The notes under the pieces: generated by a model
The model's database searches: none
The model's input: the letters and a program-made list of their open reading frames with translations, nothing else
What the model was told of the DNA's origin: nothing
Made by a program: the position numbers and the translations under genes
Shown: positions 23,674 to 32,126 of the stretch, piece after piece
How the letters are laid out: every line of letters starts with the position of its first letter
Numbering within the stretch: position 1 is the first letter of the stretch
Assembly: GCA_964636665.1 (NCBI GenBank)
Contig: CAZWVT010000015.1
Location: 1-35,456, forward strand
DNA: 35,456 bases
Direction: 5' to 3'
From: JAAYLC01 sp964636665
Lineage (GTDB): Bacteria > Bacteroidota > Bacteroidia > Flavobacteriales > Flavobacteriaceae

Positions 23674-24447
23674 TTGAACTACTTTGATATTCGCATCATT
23701 GATATTGTAGATATTGTCCTTGTGGCATTTCTATTGTACTATTTATACAACCTTGTAAAAGGAACTGTAGCCATCAATATTTTGGTCGGATTGATTATAG
23801 TCTATGCGATTTTTGTATTTACGCAACTCCTTGAAATGGAATTGTTAAGTAAAATAATCGGTGGATTTTTAGGTGTCGGGATGATTGCTCTGGTTATTGT
23901 TTTTCAACCGGAAATCCGAAAGTTTTTACTGATGTTGGGCTCCACCAATTTTGCATTTCGAAAAGTTTTTTCAAAACAATTTCTTTTTTTTCGTGCTGAT
24001 GAAAAACAACAATCGAGCATAAACAGCATTATTGAAGCTAGTAAAAAATTCTCCAGCACCTTTACGGGCGCCTTGATTGTCATTCAACGTAACAACAGTC
24101 TGGATTTTGTAAAAAACAGCGGTGATGAAATGGAACTTAAAGTAAACACTCCTATCATAGAAAGTATTTTCTTTAAAAACAGTCCGCTTCACGACGGTGC
24201 TATCATCATTGAAGACGATATGATTACAGCTACCCGAGTGATTTTACCGGTTTCCAATGACAGAAATATTCCCGACCGATTCGGTTTGCGTCATCGTGCG
24301 GCAGTTGGAATCACAGAAAAAACAGACTCGCTTGCTTTGGTCGTTTCAGAAGAAAGCGGACAAGTTTCTTACATCAGAGACGGCGAATTTATTTTGTATG
24401 ATGATTGGGAAGATTTAAAAAACATACTGAAAAAAGATTTGAGTTAA
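23674..24447 (+). CDS. cdaA: Diadenylate cyclase CdaA (membrane DAC protein)
   Basis: Makes the second messenger cyclic di-AMP from ATP at the inner membrane. The 257-residue protein has three N-terminal transmembrane helices (about 10-80) and a C-terminal DisA_N/DAC catalytic domain with SPLHDGAIII (D174-G175-A176) and the ATP-binding RHR motif (R206-R208) in GLRHRAAVGI. The early IVFQPEIRKFL motif also fits. The start is TTG at 23674; the next in-frame ATG would cut deep into the membrane segment. In Firmicutes cdaA is paired with cdaR and glmM; neither is here. Potassium and envelope homeostasis are the usual c-di-AMP roles, not visible from sequence. Confidence 0.95.
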   Translation: MNYFDIRIIDIVDIVLVAFLLYYLYNLVKGTVAINILVGLIIVYAIFVFTQLLEMELLSKIIGGFLGVGMIALVIVFQPEIRKFLLMLGSTNFAFRKVFSKQFLFFRADEKQQSSINSIIEASKKFSSTFTGALIVIQRNNSLDFVKNSGDEMELKVNTPIIESIFFKNSPLHDGAIIIEDDMITATRVILPVSNDRNIPDRFGLRHRAAVGITEKTDSLALVVSEESGQVSYIRDGEFILYDDWEDLKNILKKDLS

Positions 24448-24528
24448 AATCTCCATTACACAATCTCATTTACCGACAATCATCCCCCTCTTAATTTCTT
24501 ATCTTTACTTTTATTAAAATTCTTGAAA

Positions 24529-25092
24529 ATGTCCACTATTTATATAAAAAACATGGTTTGCAACCGTTGCATCATGATGATTGAAAACGAATTGAATAAC
24601 CTTAAAATCCCAATTCAAAACATTACTTTGGGAGAGGTCCACCTGAAAGATGTACTTACTGATGAACAACGTACACTTTTGGAAAAAGCCATAACTCCTT
24701 TGGGTTTTGAAATTATTGATGATAAAAGAAGCAGGATTATCCAAAAAATAAAAACACTAATTATTGATTTGGTTCATCAGCAGGATAATTCTCTAAAAAC
24801 CAACCTTTCAGAATTTTTAAGCAGTGAACTTCATCATGACTATAATTACTTGTCCAATTTATTTTCCGAAATTGAAGGAACTACCATTGAAAAATATTTT
24901 ATCAATCAAAAAATAGAAAGGGTGAAAGAACTTTTAGTTTATGATGAATTGACTTTAAGTGAAATTGCTTTTCAATTAAATTATTCAAGTGTTTCATATT
25001 TGAGCAATCAGTTTAAGAAAGTCACCGGACTTTCACCCAGCCATTTTAAAAAAATCGGAATGAATCGAAGAAAATCGCTGGATGAAGTTTGA
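24529..25092 (+). CDS. AraC-type regulator with N-terminal heavy-metal-binding (HMA-like) domain
   Basis: A 187-residue protein from ATG 24529. Residues about 1-66 look like a degenerate HMA metal-chaperone domain: TIYIKNMVCNRCIMMIE carries a C11-x-x-C14 pair at the usual loop, and a GFEIID strand closes the fold. Residues about 85-180 are an AraC/XylS DNA-binding domain: YLSNLFSEIEGTTIEKYF, then LTLSEIAFQLNYSSVSYLSN and QFKKVTGLSPSHFKK. Such HMA-AraC proteins next to copper ATPases are expected to sense metal and regulate the pump; here copA follows 109 bp downstream. A TTG two codons earlier (24523) is the alternative start. TATCTTTA (24500-24507) is a 7/8 -7 element. Confidence 0.85.
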   Translation: MSTIYIKNMVCNRCIMMIENELNNLKIPIQNITLGEVHLKDVLTDEQRTLLEKAITPLGFEIIDDKRSRIIQKIKTLIIDLVHQQDNSLKTNLSEFLSSELHHDYNYLSNLFSEIEGTTIEKYFINQKIERVKELLVYDELTLSEIAFQLNYSSVSYLSNQFKKVTGLSPSHFKKIGMNRRKSLDEV

Positions 25093-25201
25093 GAATTTAT
25101 TATCCTATCGATTTTAAAAGTTACAAATCATTCCCATAAATCTACAAGCACAGAGCCATTCTTTATTGCCAAATTTGTATTGTTATAAAATATGAGTGAT
25201 T

Positions 25202-27433
25202 ATGAAAAAAGATAAAACTTCAAATACAGCAATTATAGATCAGTCGTTTCCTGTTTTAGGAATGACTTGTGCTGCGTGTGCAAGCAGTGCGGAAAATATT
25301 GTATCTGATGAATCCGGCGTTGTAAATGCTTCGGTCAATTTTGCTACCGGCAACTTAAATGTTAAATACGAACCTGAATTAACCGACATCTATAAACTCC
25401 AAAAAGCGCTTCAAGGCGTTGGTTACGATTTATTGATTGAGGACGAAAAAGTCCAACAAGAAAAAATTGATGAGCTACACCAAAAGAAACTCAATCAGCT
25501 TAAACAAAGAACGATTTGGGCCGTCATTCTGTCTTTTCCGGTTTTTATGATTGGAATGTTTTTTATGAATATTCCTTATGCCAATGAGATTATGTGGTTT
25601 TTCTCCACCCCTGTTGTTTTGTGGTTGGGAAGAGATTTTTTTATAAATGCCTGGAAACAAGCCAAACACAAAAAAGCCAATATGGACACGCTTGTTGCGC
25701 TGAGTACGGGAATCGCCTACATTTTTAGTGTTTTCAATATGGTTTATCCGGATTTTTGGGAACAAAGAGGCTTGGAAGCACACGTTTATTTTGAAGCTGC
25801 GGCGGTTATTATCACATTTATTCTCATCGGAAAGTTTATGGAAGAAAGAGCCAAAGACAGCACCTCTTCCGCTATTAAAAAACTGATGGGACTGCAACCT
25901 AAAACCGTCAGTGTAATTGATAACGGAACGGAAAAACAAATTCCGATTGAAGAGATTCAAGTAGGCGACACAATTTTGGTAAAGCCAGGAGAAAAAATTG
26001 CAGTTGACGGAATTGTAACCTCCGGAGATTCTTATGTCGATGAAAGCATGTTGAGTGGTGAGCCGCTTCCCGTGCATAAAAAAGAAAATGAAAAAGTTTT
26101 TGCCGGAACAATCAACCAAAAAGGCGGTTTTCAATTTAGCGCTGTAAAAGTAGGAAAAGAAACGATGCTTGCCCAGATTATCAAGATGGTTCAAGATGCC
26201 CAAGGAAGTAAAGCGCCGGTACAAAAATTAGTCGATAAAATTGCCGGAATATTTGTTCCCGTCGTTATCGGAATTGCAATTCTCACTTTTATTCTATGGA
26301 TTATTTTAGGCGGAGAAAGCGGTTTGGTTCACGGTCTTTTGGCGGCCATTACTGTTTTGGTTATTGCGTGTCCGTGTGCTTTGGGATTGGCAACACCAAC
26401 AGCCATTATGGTCGGCGTGGGTAAAGGAGCGGAAAAAGGTATCTTGATTAAAAACGCTGAAAGTCTGGAATTGACAAAAAAAGTAGATGCCGTAATTTTG
26501 GACAAAACCGGAACCATCACCGAAGGAAAACCTGTTATTACCGACGAAAAATGGCTGGATAAACAAGAAGAAAACAAGGCTGTTTTGGTAGGAATTGAAA
26601 AACAGTCCGAACATCCGTTGGCAGATGCAGTCGTTAAGCATTATCCTGATATCAATCCTGTAGAAATAACGAATTTTGAAAGCCTTACCGGAAAAGGTGC
26701 AAAAGCAATTTATAATCATAAATCTTATTTTGTCGGAAACCGTAATCTTATGAAAGAAAACAACATTCAGATTTCTGAAAAATTGAATCAAAAGGCTTCT
26801 GAATGGGAAGCAGATTCAAAAACGGTTATTTGGTTTTCCGACGATCAACAGGCACTTTCGGTTATTGCTATTTCCGATAAAATAAAAGAAACTTCTGTCA
26901 CTGCAATTAAAGAACTACAGGATCTTGGAATTGAGTTATATATGTTAACCGGCGATAATGAATCAACTGCAAAAGCTGTCGCCACACAAACCGGAATTAA
27001 AAATTACAAAGCTGAAGTTTTACCACAAGATAAAGCTGAATTTGTCCAACAATTACAAGAACAAGGAAAAACCGTTGCGATGGTTGGAGACGGAATTAAT
27101 GACAGTACCGCATTGGCAACGGCAGATGTGAGTATTGCTATGGGGAAAGGCTCGGACATTGCAATGGATGTGGCTAAAATGACAATTATTTCTTCCGATT
27201 TAATGAAAATCCCACAAGCGATAAGATTGTCAAAACAAACAGTAACGACGATTAAACAAAACCTGTTTTGGGCGTTTATTTACAACGTTATCGGAATTCC
27301 GATTGCAGCAGGAATTCTCTATCCTTTTAACGGATTTTTGCTCAACCCGATGATTGCCGGAGCCGCTATGGCACTGAGCAGCGTTAGTGTGGTTACTAAC
27401 AGCTTGAGATTGAAATGGAATAAGAAGATATAG
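25202..27433 (+). CDS. copA: Copper-translocating P1B-type ATPase
   Basis: Pumps Cu(I) out of the cytosol at the inner membrane using ATP. The 743-residue protein has one N-terminal HMA domain (GMTCAACASS, C23 and C26), eight transmembrane helices in the normal order, the actuator domain with LSGEPLPV, the membrane metal site C390-P391-C392 (IACPCALGLATPTA), phosphorylation site D434 in LDKTGTIT, the SEHPLADAV motif of the nucleotide domain and GDGINDS near residue 630. The last helix carries MALSSVSVVTNSLRL, with the methionine and serines typical of Cu(I) transporters. A GTG two codons upstream (25196) is a less likely start. Probably regulated by the upstream HMA-AraC protein. Confidence 0.96.
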   Translation: MKKDKTSNTAIIDQSFPVLGMTCAACASSAENIVSDESGVVNASVNFATGNLNVKYEPELTDIYKLQKALQGVGYDLLIEDEKVQQEKIDELHQKKLNQLKQRTIWAVILSFPVFMIGMFFMNIPYANEIMWFFSTPVVLWLGRDFFINAWKQAKHKKANMDTLVALSTGIAYIFSVFNMVYPDFWEQRGLEAHVYFEAAAVIITFILIGKFMEERAKDSTSSAIKKLMGLQPKTVSVIDNGTEKQIPIEEIQVGDTILVKPGEKIAVDGIVTSGDSYVDESMLSGEPLPVHKKENEKVFAGTINQKGGFQFSAVKVGKETMLAQIIKMVQDAQGSKAPVQKLVDKIAGIFVPVVIGIAILTFILWIILGGESGLVHGLLAAITVLVIACPCALGLATPTAIMVGVGKGAEKGILIKNAESLELTKKVDAVILDKTGTITEGKPVITDEKWLDKQEENKAVLVGIEKQSEHPLADAVVKHYPDINPVEITNFESLTGKGAKAIYNHKSYFVGNRNLMKENNIQISEKLNQKASEWEADSKTVIWFSDDQQALSVIAISDKIKETSVTAIKELQDLGIELYMLTGDNESTAKAVATQTGIKNYKAEVLPQDKAEFVQQLQEQGKTVAMVGDGINDSTALATADVSIAMGKGSDIAMDVAKMTIISSDLMKIPQAIRLSKQTVTTIKQNLFWAFIYNVIGIPIAAGILYPFNGFLLNPMIAGAAMALSSVSVVTNSLRLKWNKKI

Positions 27434-27565
27434 GTTAATGAAGACCTAAGACCGCTTCGTTTTAAGACTTAGAAGTTATTTGTAACTTAATCAATTAAGA
27501 TAAAAATTCATAATGGATTTTTCCATTTCCCTTTCATTGTATTCTTAAATTGGCTTGAAATTTGA

Positions 27566-27573
27566 TATCTTTG
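27566..27573 (+). promoter_or_regulatory. -7 promoter element for small secreted protein gene
   Basis: TATCTTTG matches TAnnTTTG and ends only 5 bp before the ATG at 27579, so transcription would start at or within the start codon region. TTG at 27537 is too far away for a standard -33 element. Confidence 0.55.
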
Positions 27574-27578
27574 GAGTT

Positions 27579-28040
27579 ATGAAAAAGTGGATATTTATTT
27601 TCTTTTTATTCCCGTTAGCAGTCTCGGCACAACTGGAATTTGAATCTTACAAAGGAAAATTAAATTTTGTAGAGCTGCCTGTCGTTCCAAATGTTTTTGA
27701 TTCGCCTGTTTCTATTTTACAATCAAAAGCCAATACTTCTTCCTCCCGATTTTCAAATTTCCAACTGAATCGACAAAACTTTAGAGAACCTGTCAATATG
27801 ATGGAAGCCATGATAGCCTCTGAATCTTATCAGGATTCTTCTATTGAATTGTCTATCGATCCTCGTGAATATGGAGTTTATGGTGGAAATTCAAGCTATT
27901 CCGCCGACGGTGCAACACGCGTTAAAAATACAGCATACAAAGATGCAGCGCGCGGATTTTTTGTTGCCGATCATTGCCCGCCTTTCGGATTATGTCCGCG
28001 TTGTGCGCCTTATCGCATCGGAAGCGGAAGAAGATTTTAG
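27579..28040 (+). CDS. Small secreted protein with C-terminal cysteine cluster, unknown function
   Basis: I do not recognise a family with a known function. The protein has 153 residues from ATG 27579. Residues 1-18 (MKKWIFIFFLFPLAVSAQ) form a clear Sec signal peptide ending in an SAQ cleavage motif. The mature part is polar, with YGVYGGNSSYSADGATRVKN in the middle, and ends with DHCPPFGLCPRCAPYR, three cysteines in 13 residues, which could bind a metal or form disulfides. A start eight codons upstream would destroy the signal peptide and overlap the promoter. It is convergent with the cvfB-like gene, 11 bp away. Its location is periplasmic or outside the cell. Confidence 0.75.
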   Translation: MKKWIFIFFLFPLAVSAQLEFESYKGKLNFVELPVVPNVFDSPVSILQSKANTSSSRFSNFQLNRQNFREPVNMMEAMIASESYQDSSIELSIDPREYGVYGGNSSYSADGATRVKNTAYKDAARGFFVADHCPPFGLCPRCAPYRIGSGRRF

Positions 28041-28051
28041 ATTTTTGGTAT

Positions 28052-28882
28052 TTACAACAATTCGATTCCGTCGTCTTTAATTGCAATGATTCGGTCTTTA
28101 AATAAAGTACCGATGGCTTTTTTAAAACTCTTTTTACTCATTCCCAACATGTTTTTTATTTCTTCCGGAGCAGATTTGTCATGAAGCGGCAAAAAACCGC
28201 CGGCCGCTTCCAATTCAGTGCGAATGTATTCTGCATTCGGCTCAATGCTTTTGTATCCGGGTTCTTGTAAAACCACATCAATTTTATTATCAGGACGTAT
28301 TTTTTTGATGTACGCCGGCAATTTGTCGCCGGTTCGGATGTCTTCAAAAATATCTTCTAAGTAAATTAATCCTTTGTGTTTTCCGTTGATTATGACATTT
28401 GCGCCTTTGTCCGTAATGTGCGTAACGAGAATATCTACTTTCTCAAATTCGGAAACCGTTAATTCTTTATTGTCAAGAAAACGGTCAGTTTTGCTGGATG
28501 CTACCAATCGATTTGTGATTTCATCCAAATACATATAAACAATGTACCAACTTCCTTGTTTCATTTTCCGAGCTTGCTCTTGAAACGGAACAAACAATTG
28601 TTTTTCCAAACCCCAATCTAAAAATGCACCTACTTCGGTTACTGCGGCACAATGGAGATAACCAAATTCATTCAATTTAACAAATGGCTCCAAAGTAGTG
28701 GCAATCGGACGCTCTTCGTGGTCTAAATAAACAAAAACATCTAACGAATCTCCCAATGAATATGCCTCGGGTTTGTATTTATGCGGAAGCAAGATGTCAG
28801 TGCCTTCTTCATCACCTAAAAACAATCCGGGTTCCGTCTCCCTCAATATTTTTAATGTGTTGTATTCTCCGAGTTTTATCAT
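28052..28882 (-). CDS. CvfB-like S1 RNA-binding protein
   Basis: A 276-residue protein of the CvfB family, an RNA-binding fold of several S1-like OB domains followed by a winged helix. It starts MIKLGEYNTLKILRETEPGL, continues with DILLPHKYKP and LEPFVKLNEFGYLHCAAVTE, then has an S1-like GAFLDWGLEKQLFVPF strand set and a C-terminal MLGMSKKSFKKAIGTLFKD helical region. In Gram-positive bacteria CvfB influences virulence-factor expression through RNA; its role in Bacteroidota is not known to me. It starts 21 bp after the menD stop, so it may belong to the menI-menF-menD transcript. Length and motif order are normal. Confidence 0.9.
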   Translation of the reverse strand: MIKLGEYNTLKILRETEPGLFLGDEEGTDILLPHKYKPEAYSLGDSLDVFVYLDHEERPIATTLEPFVKLNEFGYLHCAAVTEVGAFLDWGLEKQLFVPFQEQARKMKQGSWYIVYMYLDEITNRLVASSKTDRFLDNKELTVSEFEKVDILVTHITDKGANVIINGKHKGLIYLEDIFEDIRTGDKLPAYIKKIRPDNKIDVVLQEPGYKSIEPNAEYIRTELEAAGGFLPLHDKSAPEEIKNMLGMSKKSFKKAIGTLFKDRIIAIKDDGIELL

Positions 28883-28903
28883 AATCTCATACTTTTAAAT
28901 GGT

Positions 28904-30565
28904 TTATTTAATGTACTTAAAATATTCCAATAACACGAGGTCGTTCACATTATTTGGTGTCATAATTTCCAACATTGCCGGACCTGCTTCTTGTTTATAA
29001 AACTGTTTGAGCGTTTCCTCCAAATCATTTTCAGATGAAATAGACTGATAATCAAAATTATACATACGCGCAAGATCGATTGCTGTTAGATGATGTTTTG
29101 TTTCAAAATAGGTGTCAAATATCTCGGTGTCTTTTTCTCCCGGAAGGATTCTGAAAATTCCGCCACCGCTGTTATTGACTACAATTATCTTGAATGTACC
29201 GGGGATATGGGCGTTCCACAATCCGTTGCTGTCATAAAATAAGCTCAAATCTCCGGTAACCAAAATCGTAGGTAATTCCGAAGCATAAGCCGCTCCGACT
29301 GCTGTACTCACACTGCCATCAATTCCACTGGTTCCACGATTGCAAAACACTTGAACATCCTTGGGTAAATTAAAAAGTTGCGCATAACGAACCGTAGCGC
29401 TGTTGCTTAATTGCAGCTGTATGTTATTCGGCAATAGTTCGAATATCTTTTGAAAAACACTAAAATCAGAATAAGGAATTTCTTCGCTATATTTTTTATG
29501 TTTTGAAACCCGATAATCTCTGATTTCCAACCAGTTTTTTTGATAATCGCTTTGGACTAATTCAATTTTTGTAAAAAGTTTATCAAAAAAATTATCGACT
29601 TTCATTTTTACATGATTTTCCAAAACAAAATAAGTGTCGAGTGCTTGTCTTTCATCAATATGCCAATGATGTTTGGGCGTGAATTTTCTCAAAAACGCTT
29701 TGATTCTTTTGGAGATTACCATGCCGCCAAAAGTTACCAAAATATCCGGTCTAAGGTTTTCAAATTCAGATGCGTCCAAAGAAGTTATCAGTTGGTCAAT
29801 TGCGGGGATAAACTTTGAATGATGCAAATTGGAAGTGGTTTCGGTTAAAACCAATACGCTTTCATCATTTGCCAGACGGTCAATAATTTCCGGCGACAAA
29901 CTGTTTGGAAAAAGCGTGCCGACCAAAATCATCTTTTTCTTACTTCTGCTCCATTTTTCGGAAAAACTTTCCCATTCAATTGGATTTTCATCTTCCTTTT
30001 CGATAGGAATATTTTGGGGATTAACTATCGGATTATCAACAACTTCATATAATGGTTCTGCAAAAGGCAAATTAATATGAACAGGACCGTTTTGCTTTAT
30101 TGCTTCGTTGAGGGCTTTGTTAATTTCTATTTCATTCTTTTCTTGAAAAGCTTCGTCGTGATGGCAATTGGCATTATAATGAATGTGTTTTTCGAAAATA
30201 TTTTCTTGTCGAATTGTCTGTCCGTCACCGATATCTATCAATTCCGAAGGGCGATCGGCAGAAAGAACAACCAGCGGAATGTTGCTGTAATAAGCTTCGG
30301 CAACGGCCGGATAATAATTCAAAACCGCAGAACCTGAGCTACAAACTACAGCTACCGGCCGGCGGATTTGTTGTGCAATTCCCAAGGCAAAAAATGCCGC
30401 TGCACGTTCATCGACGATACTAAAACATTTAAAGAAAGGATTGCTTGCAAAACCGATTGTCAAAGGTGCATTTCGCGAACCCGGTGAAATCACTATATGC
30501 TCAATTCCCTTTTCCTGACATAATAAAACAAGCGTTTGGGAAAGTTTTTTACTGGAATGTTTCAT
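28904..30565 (-). CDS. menD: Menaquinone biosynthesis enzyme MenD (SEPHCHC synthase)
   Basis: Thiamine-diphosphate enzyme that adds 2-oxoglutarate to isochorismate in menaquinone synthesis. The 553-residue protein has the ThDP-enzyme architecture: N-terminal Pyr domain with IVISPGSRNAPL and DERAAAFFALGIA, central domain, and C-terminal PP domain with RGTSGIDGSVSTAVGAA and VTGDLSLFYDSNGLWN. TTG at 30574 would extend the frame by three codons, but it is inside the -7 element; the ATG at 30565 (MKHSSKK) is therefore the better start. It follows menF by 31 bp and is in the same operon as menF and the MenI-like gene, possibly with an additional own promoter. Respiratory quinone production is its role. 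Confidence 0.96.
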   Translation of the reverse strand: MKHSSKKLSQTLVLLCQEKGIEHIVISPGSRNAPLTIGFASNPFFKCFSIVDERAAAFFALGIAQQIRRPVAVVCSSGSAVLNYYPAVAEAYYSNIPLVVLSADRPSELIDIGDGQTIRQENIFEKHIHYNANCHHDEAFQEKNEIEINKALNEAIKQNGPVHINLPFAEPLYEVVDNPIVNPQNIPIEKEDENPIEWESFSEKWSRSKKKMILVGTLFPNSLSPEIIDRLANDESVLVLTETTSNLHHSKFIPAIDQLITSLDASEFENLRPDILVTFGGMVISKRIKAFLRKFTPKHHWHIDERQALDTYFVLENHVKMKVDNFFDKLFTKIELVQSDYQKNWLEIRDYRVSKHKKYSEEIPYSDFSVFQKIFELLPNNIQLQLSNSATVRYAQLFNLPKDVQVFCNRGTSGIDGSVSTAVGAAYASELPTILVTGDLSLFYDSNGLWNAHIPGTFKIIVVNNSGGGIFRILPGEKDTEIFDTYFETKHHLTAIDLARMYNFDYQSISSENDLEETLKQFYKQEAGPAMLEIMTPNNVNDLVLLEYFKYIK

Positions 30566-30571
30566 AGCGCG

Positions 30572-30579
30572 CAAAGATA
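30572..30579 (-). promoter_or_regulatory. -7 promoter element for menD
   Basis: TATCTTTG on the minus strand, a perfect TAnnTTTG, lies 6 bp before the ATG in the 31-bp menF-menD gap. The predicted leader is nearly zero. It would be an internal promoter within the men operon. Confidence 0.55.
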
Positions 30580-30596
30580 GTCATAAACACTTGCAT

Positions 30597-31661
30597 CTAA
30601 AGCATGGGTTTTAAAACTTGCACCATCGTTTGCATTTTGTTGTGTGTTTCTGTCCATTCCTCAGAAGCATCGGAATCGGCTGTAATTCCACCACCGATAT
30701 AAATTGTTGCCAATCCGTCTTGAATTTTCATGCTTCTGAGATTTACCATAAACTGCGCAGATTTGGTTTGATCCTCCAACATCCCGACAAAACCTGTGTA
30801 AAATTCTCGCGAATCCATTTCTTCATTAACTATGAAATCAAGAGAAACATCTTGTGGCGTGCCGCAAACTGCCGGCGTGGGATGCATTTTGCTTATAATT
30901 TTTGACAAAGATTCGGGGGCTTCTTTTAAATTTCCCCAAATATCCGATTTGAGATGCAGCAAACTTCCCGCACGAATGGTTTCCAACTCCCCTACTTGGA
31001 CATCATCCACATATGGTTTTAAGTCTTCCAAGATGGCCTCTGTAACAAAATGTTGTTCGTCTTTTTCTTTTTTGCGCCAAGTAATTTCTCCGGTTTTAAA
31101 AGCTTGCGTTCCAGCCAAGGCCATGGTTTTAAACACATTTTCTTTTACGGAAACCAAAGTCTCAGGAGTTGCGCCACACCAAATTCCGGTTTTGGGATGA
31201 TACCACAAATAACGATAAGCGACCGGATGTACTTTTAAAATTTGTTCAATTAAAGTGCGAATGGAAAAAAATTCAAGCGGTAATTTCTTTCTCCGAGAGA
31301 TTACAATTTTTTTTGAATTTCCTTCTCTGATAAATGAAATGGTCTTGTTCACCAATTCTTTATGCGCATCCTCTTCTTGTTTGGTTTCTTGAATTTCAAC
31401 GCGATTAAAAGGGTATTCCTCGCTGTCAAAAATGGTAGTCAAGATTTCACTTTCCGATAATGGAATGCACACAGTTTGTTCCTTCGGATTAAACGGCGCC
31501 ATTACATAACCGTCAAGATTCAGGTTTTGGTTGTTGTAGAGTTGGGAAGTTTGTTGTAAAAATGCTTTTACTTCATTTTGATTGGGAAGCGAAAAAAGAG
31601 CAAAAGGCAGTTGTTTTTCATAATGTTGGGCAAGTCGATTTAAGAAGTTTTCAAAGTTCAT
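30597..31661 (-). CDS. menF: Isochorismate synthase (MenF type)
   Basis: Converts chorismate to isochorismate, the first committed menaquinone step. The 354-residue chorismate-binding enzyme keeps KIVISRRKKLPL, YRYLWYHPKTGIWCGATPE, MALAGTQAF, LKSDIWGNLKE, HPTPAVCGTPQD, REFYTGFVG and TIYIGGGITADSDASEEW, the usual active-site blocks in order. A siderophore-type isochorismate synthase (EntC-like) is possible, but adjacency to menD argues for menaquinone. It starts at ATG 31661, overlapping the end of the thioesterase gene by 4 bp, and is followed by menD. Translational coupling across the overlap is likely. Confidence 0.94.
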   Translation of the reverse strand: MNFENFLNRLAQHYEKQLPFALFSLPNQNEVKAFLQQTSQLYNNQNLNLDGYVMAPFNPKEQTVCIPLSESEILTTIFDSEEYPFNRVEIQETKQEEDAHKELVNKTISFIREGNSKKIVISRRKKLPLEFFSIRTLIEQILKVHPVAYRYLWYHPKTGIWCGATPETLVSVKENVFKTMALAGTQAFKTGEITWRKKEKDEQHFVTEAILEDLKPYVDDVQVGELETIRAGSLLHLKSDIWGNLKEAPESLSKIISKMHPTPAVCGTPQDVSLDFIVNEEMDSREFYTGFVGMLEDQTKSAQFMVNLRSMKIQDGLATIYIGGGITADSDASEEWTETHNKMQTMVQVLKPML

Positions 31662-32083
31662 TTGTTTTTAGTAAGTGTTATGGTGGTTAATTTAATCATT
31701 GAAATAAGTTCGTCTTGTTCATTTGTAATTGAAATTTGCCAGAGTTGCGTGGTTCTTCCTTTATGAAGGATTTTTGCCTGCGCATAAACAAATCCGTCAC
31801 TGATGCTTTTTACATGATTTGCAGCAATTTCAATTCCGCGTACCATACTATCCTTTGAATTTAAAAACATAAAAGCAGCTGCACTCCCAACGCTTTCTGC
31901 CAATGCCACAGAAGCACCACCATGAAGCACTCCATCCGGCTGATGCACTTTGGAAGATACCGGCATTCTTGCTGTCAAATAATCTTCTCCCACATCGATA
32001 AATTCAATTTTAAGGGTTTCCATCAGCGTGTTTTTACACATCTCGTTACACGCTTTTAAAATCTCATCTTTAGTATTCTTCAT
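31658..32083 (-). CDS. Hotdog thioesterase, probable DHNA-CoA hydrolase (MenI-type)
   Basis: A 141-residue PaaI/YdiI-type thioesterase. The catalytic region is VHQPDGVLHGGASVALAESV, with H54-G55-G56 and E63; the glutamate is at the position used by E. coli YdiI, which releases 1,4-dihydroxy-2-naphthoate from its CoA thioester. Position in front of menF and menD makes DHNA-CoA the likely substrate, but PaaI-family enzymes are broad and this is inference. The gene leads the operon; its 3' end overlaps menF by 4 bp. Its start is 43 bp from the divergent esterase gene, with a palindrome between them. TACTTTTA (minus strand, about 32102-32109) is a 7/8 -7 element. Confidence 0.85.
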   Translation of the reverse strand: MKNTKDEILKACNEMCKNTLMETLKIEFIDVGEDYLTARMPVSSKVHQPDGVLHGGASVALAESVGSAAAFMFLNSKDSMVRGIEIAANHVKSISDGFVYAQAKILHKGRTTQLWQISITNEQDELISMIKLTTITLTKNK

Positions 32084-32091
32084 CGGTTTAA

Positions 32092-32105
32092 TTTACATTT
32101 GTAAA
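32092..32105 (+). promoter_or_regulatory. -7 element within a palindrome, divergent men / esterase region
   Basis: TACATTTG (32094-32101, plus strand) matches TAnnTTTG and lies 25 bp before the esterase ATG. It is embedded in the perfect palindrome TTTACA-TT-TGTAAA (32092-32105), which could be an operator controlling one or both divergent transcripts. Confidence 0.5.
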
Positions 32106-32126
32106 AGTACAAAATAGCAAAAAAAA

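Noticed and set aside
25475..26224. Long open frame antisense to copA
   Set aside because: The sense strand encodes an unambiguous P-type ATPase with every motif; the antisense product has no recognisable domain and is a shadow of the codon usage. The same applies to 26306-26791.
23674..27433. A linked c-di-AMP and copper system (cdaA plus regulator and copA)
   Set aside because: The genes are neighbours on one strand, but an 81-bp gap with its own -7-like element separates cdaA from the regulator, and nothing in the sequence links the functions.
27434..27480. Terminator after copA (CTAAG/CTTAG)
   Set aside because: A 5-bp stem with a long loop and no T run; not convincing.
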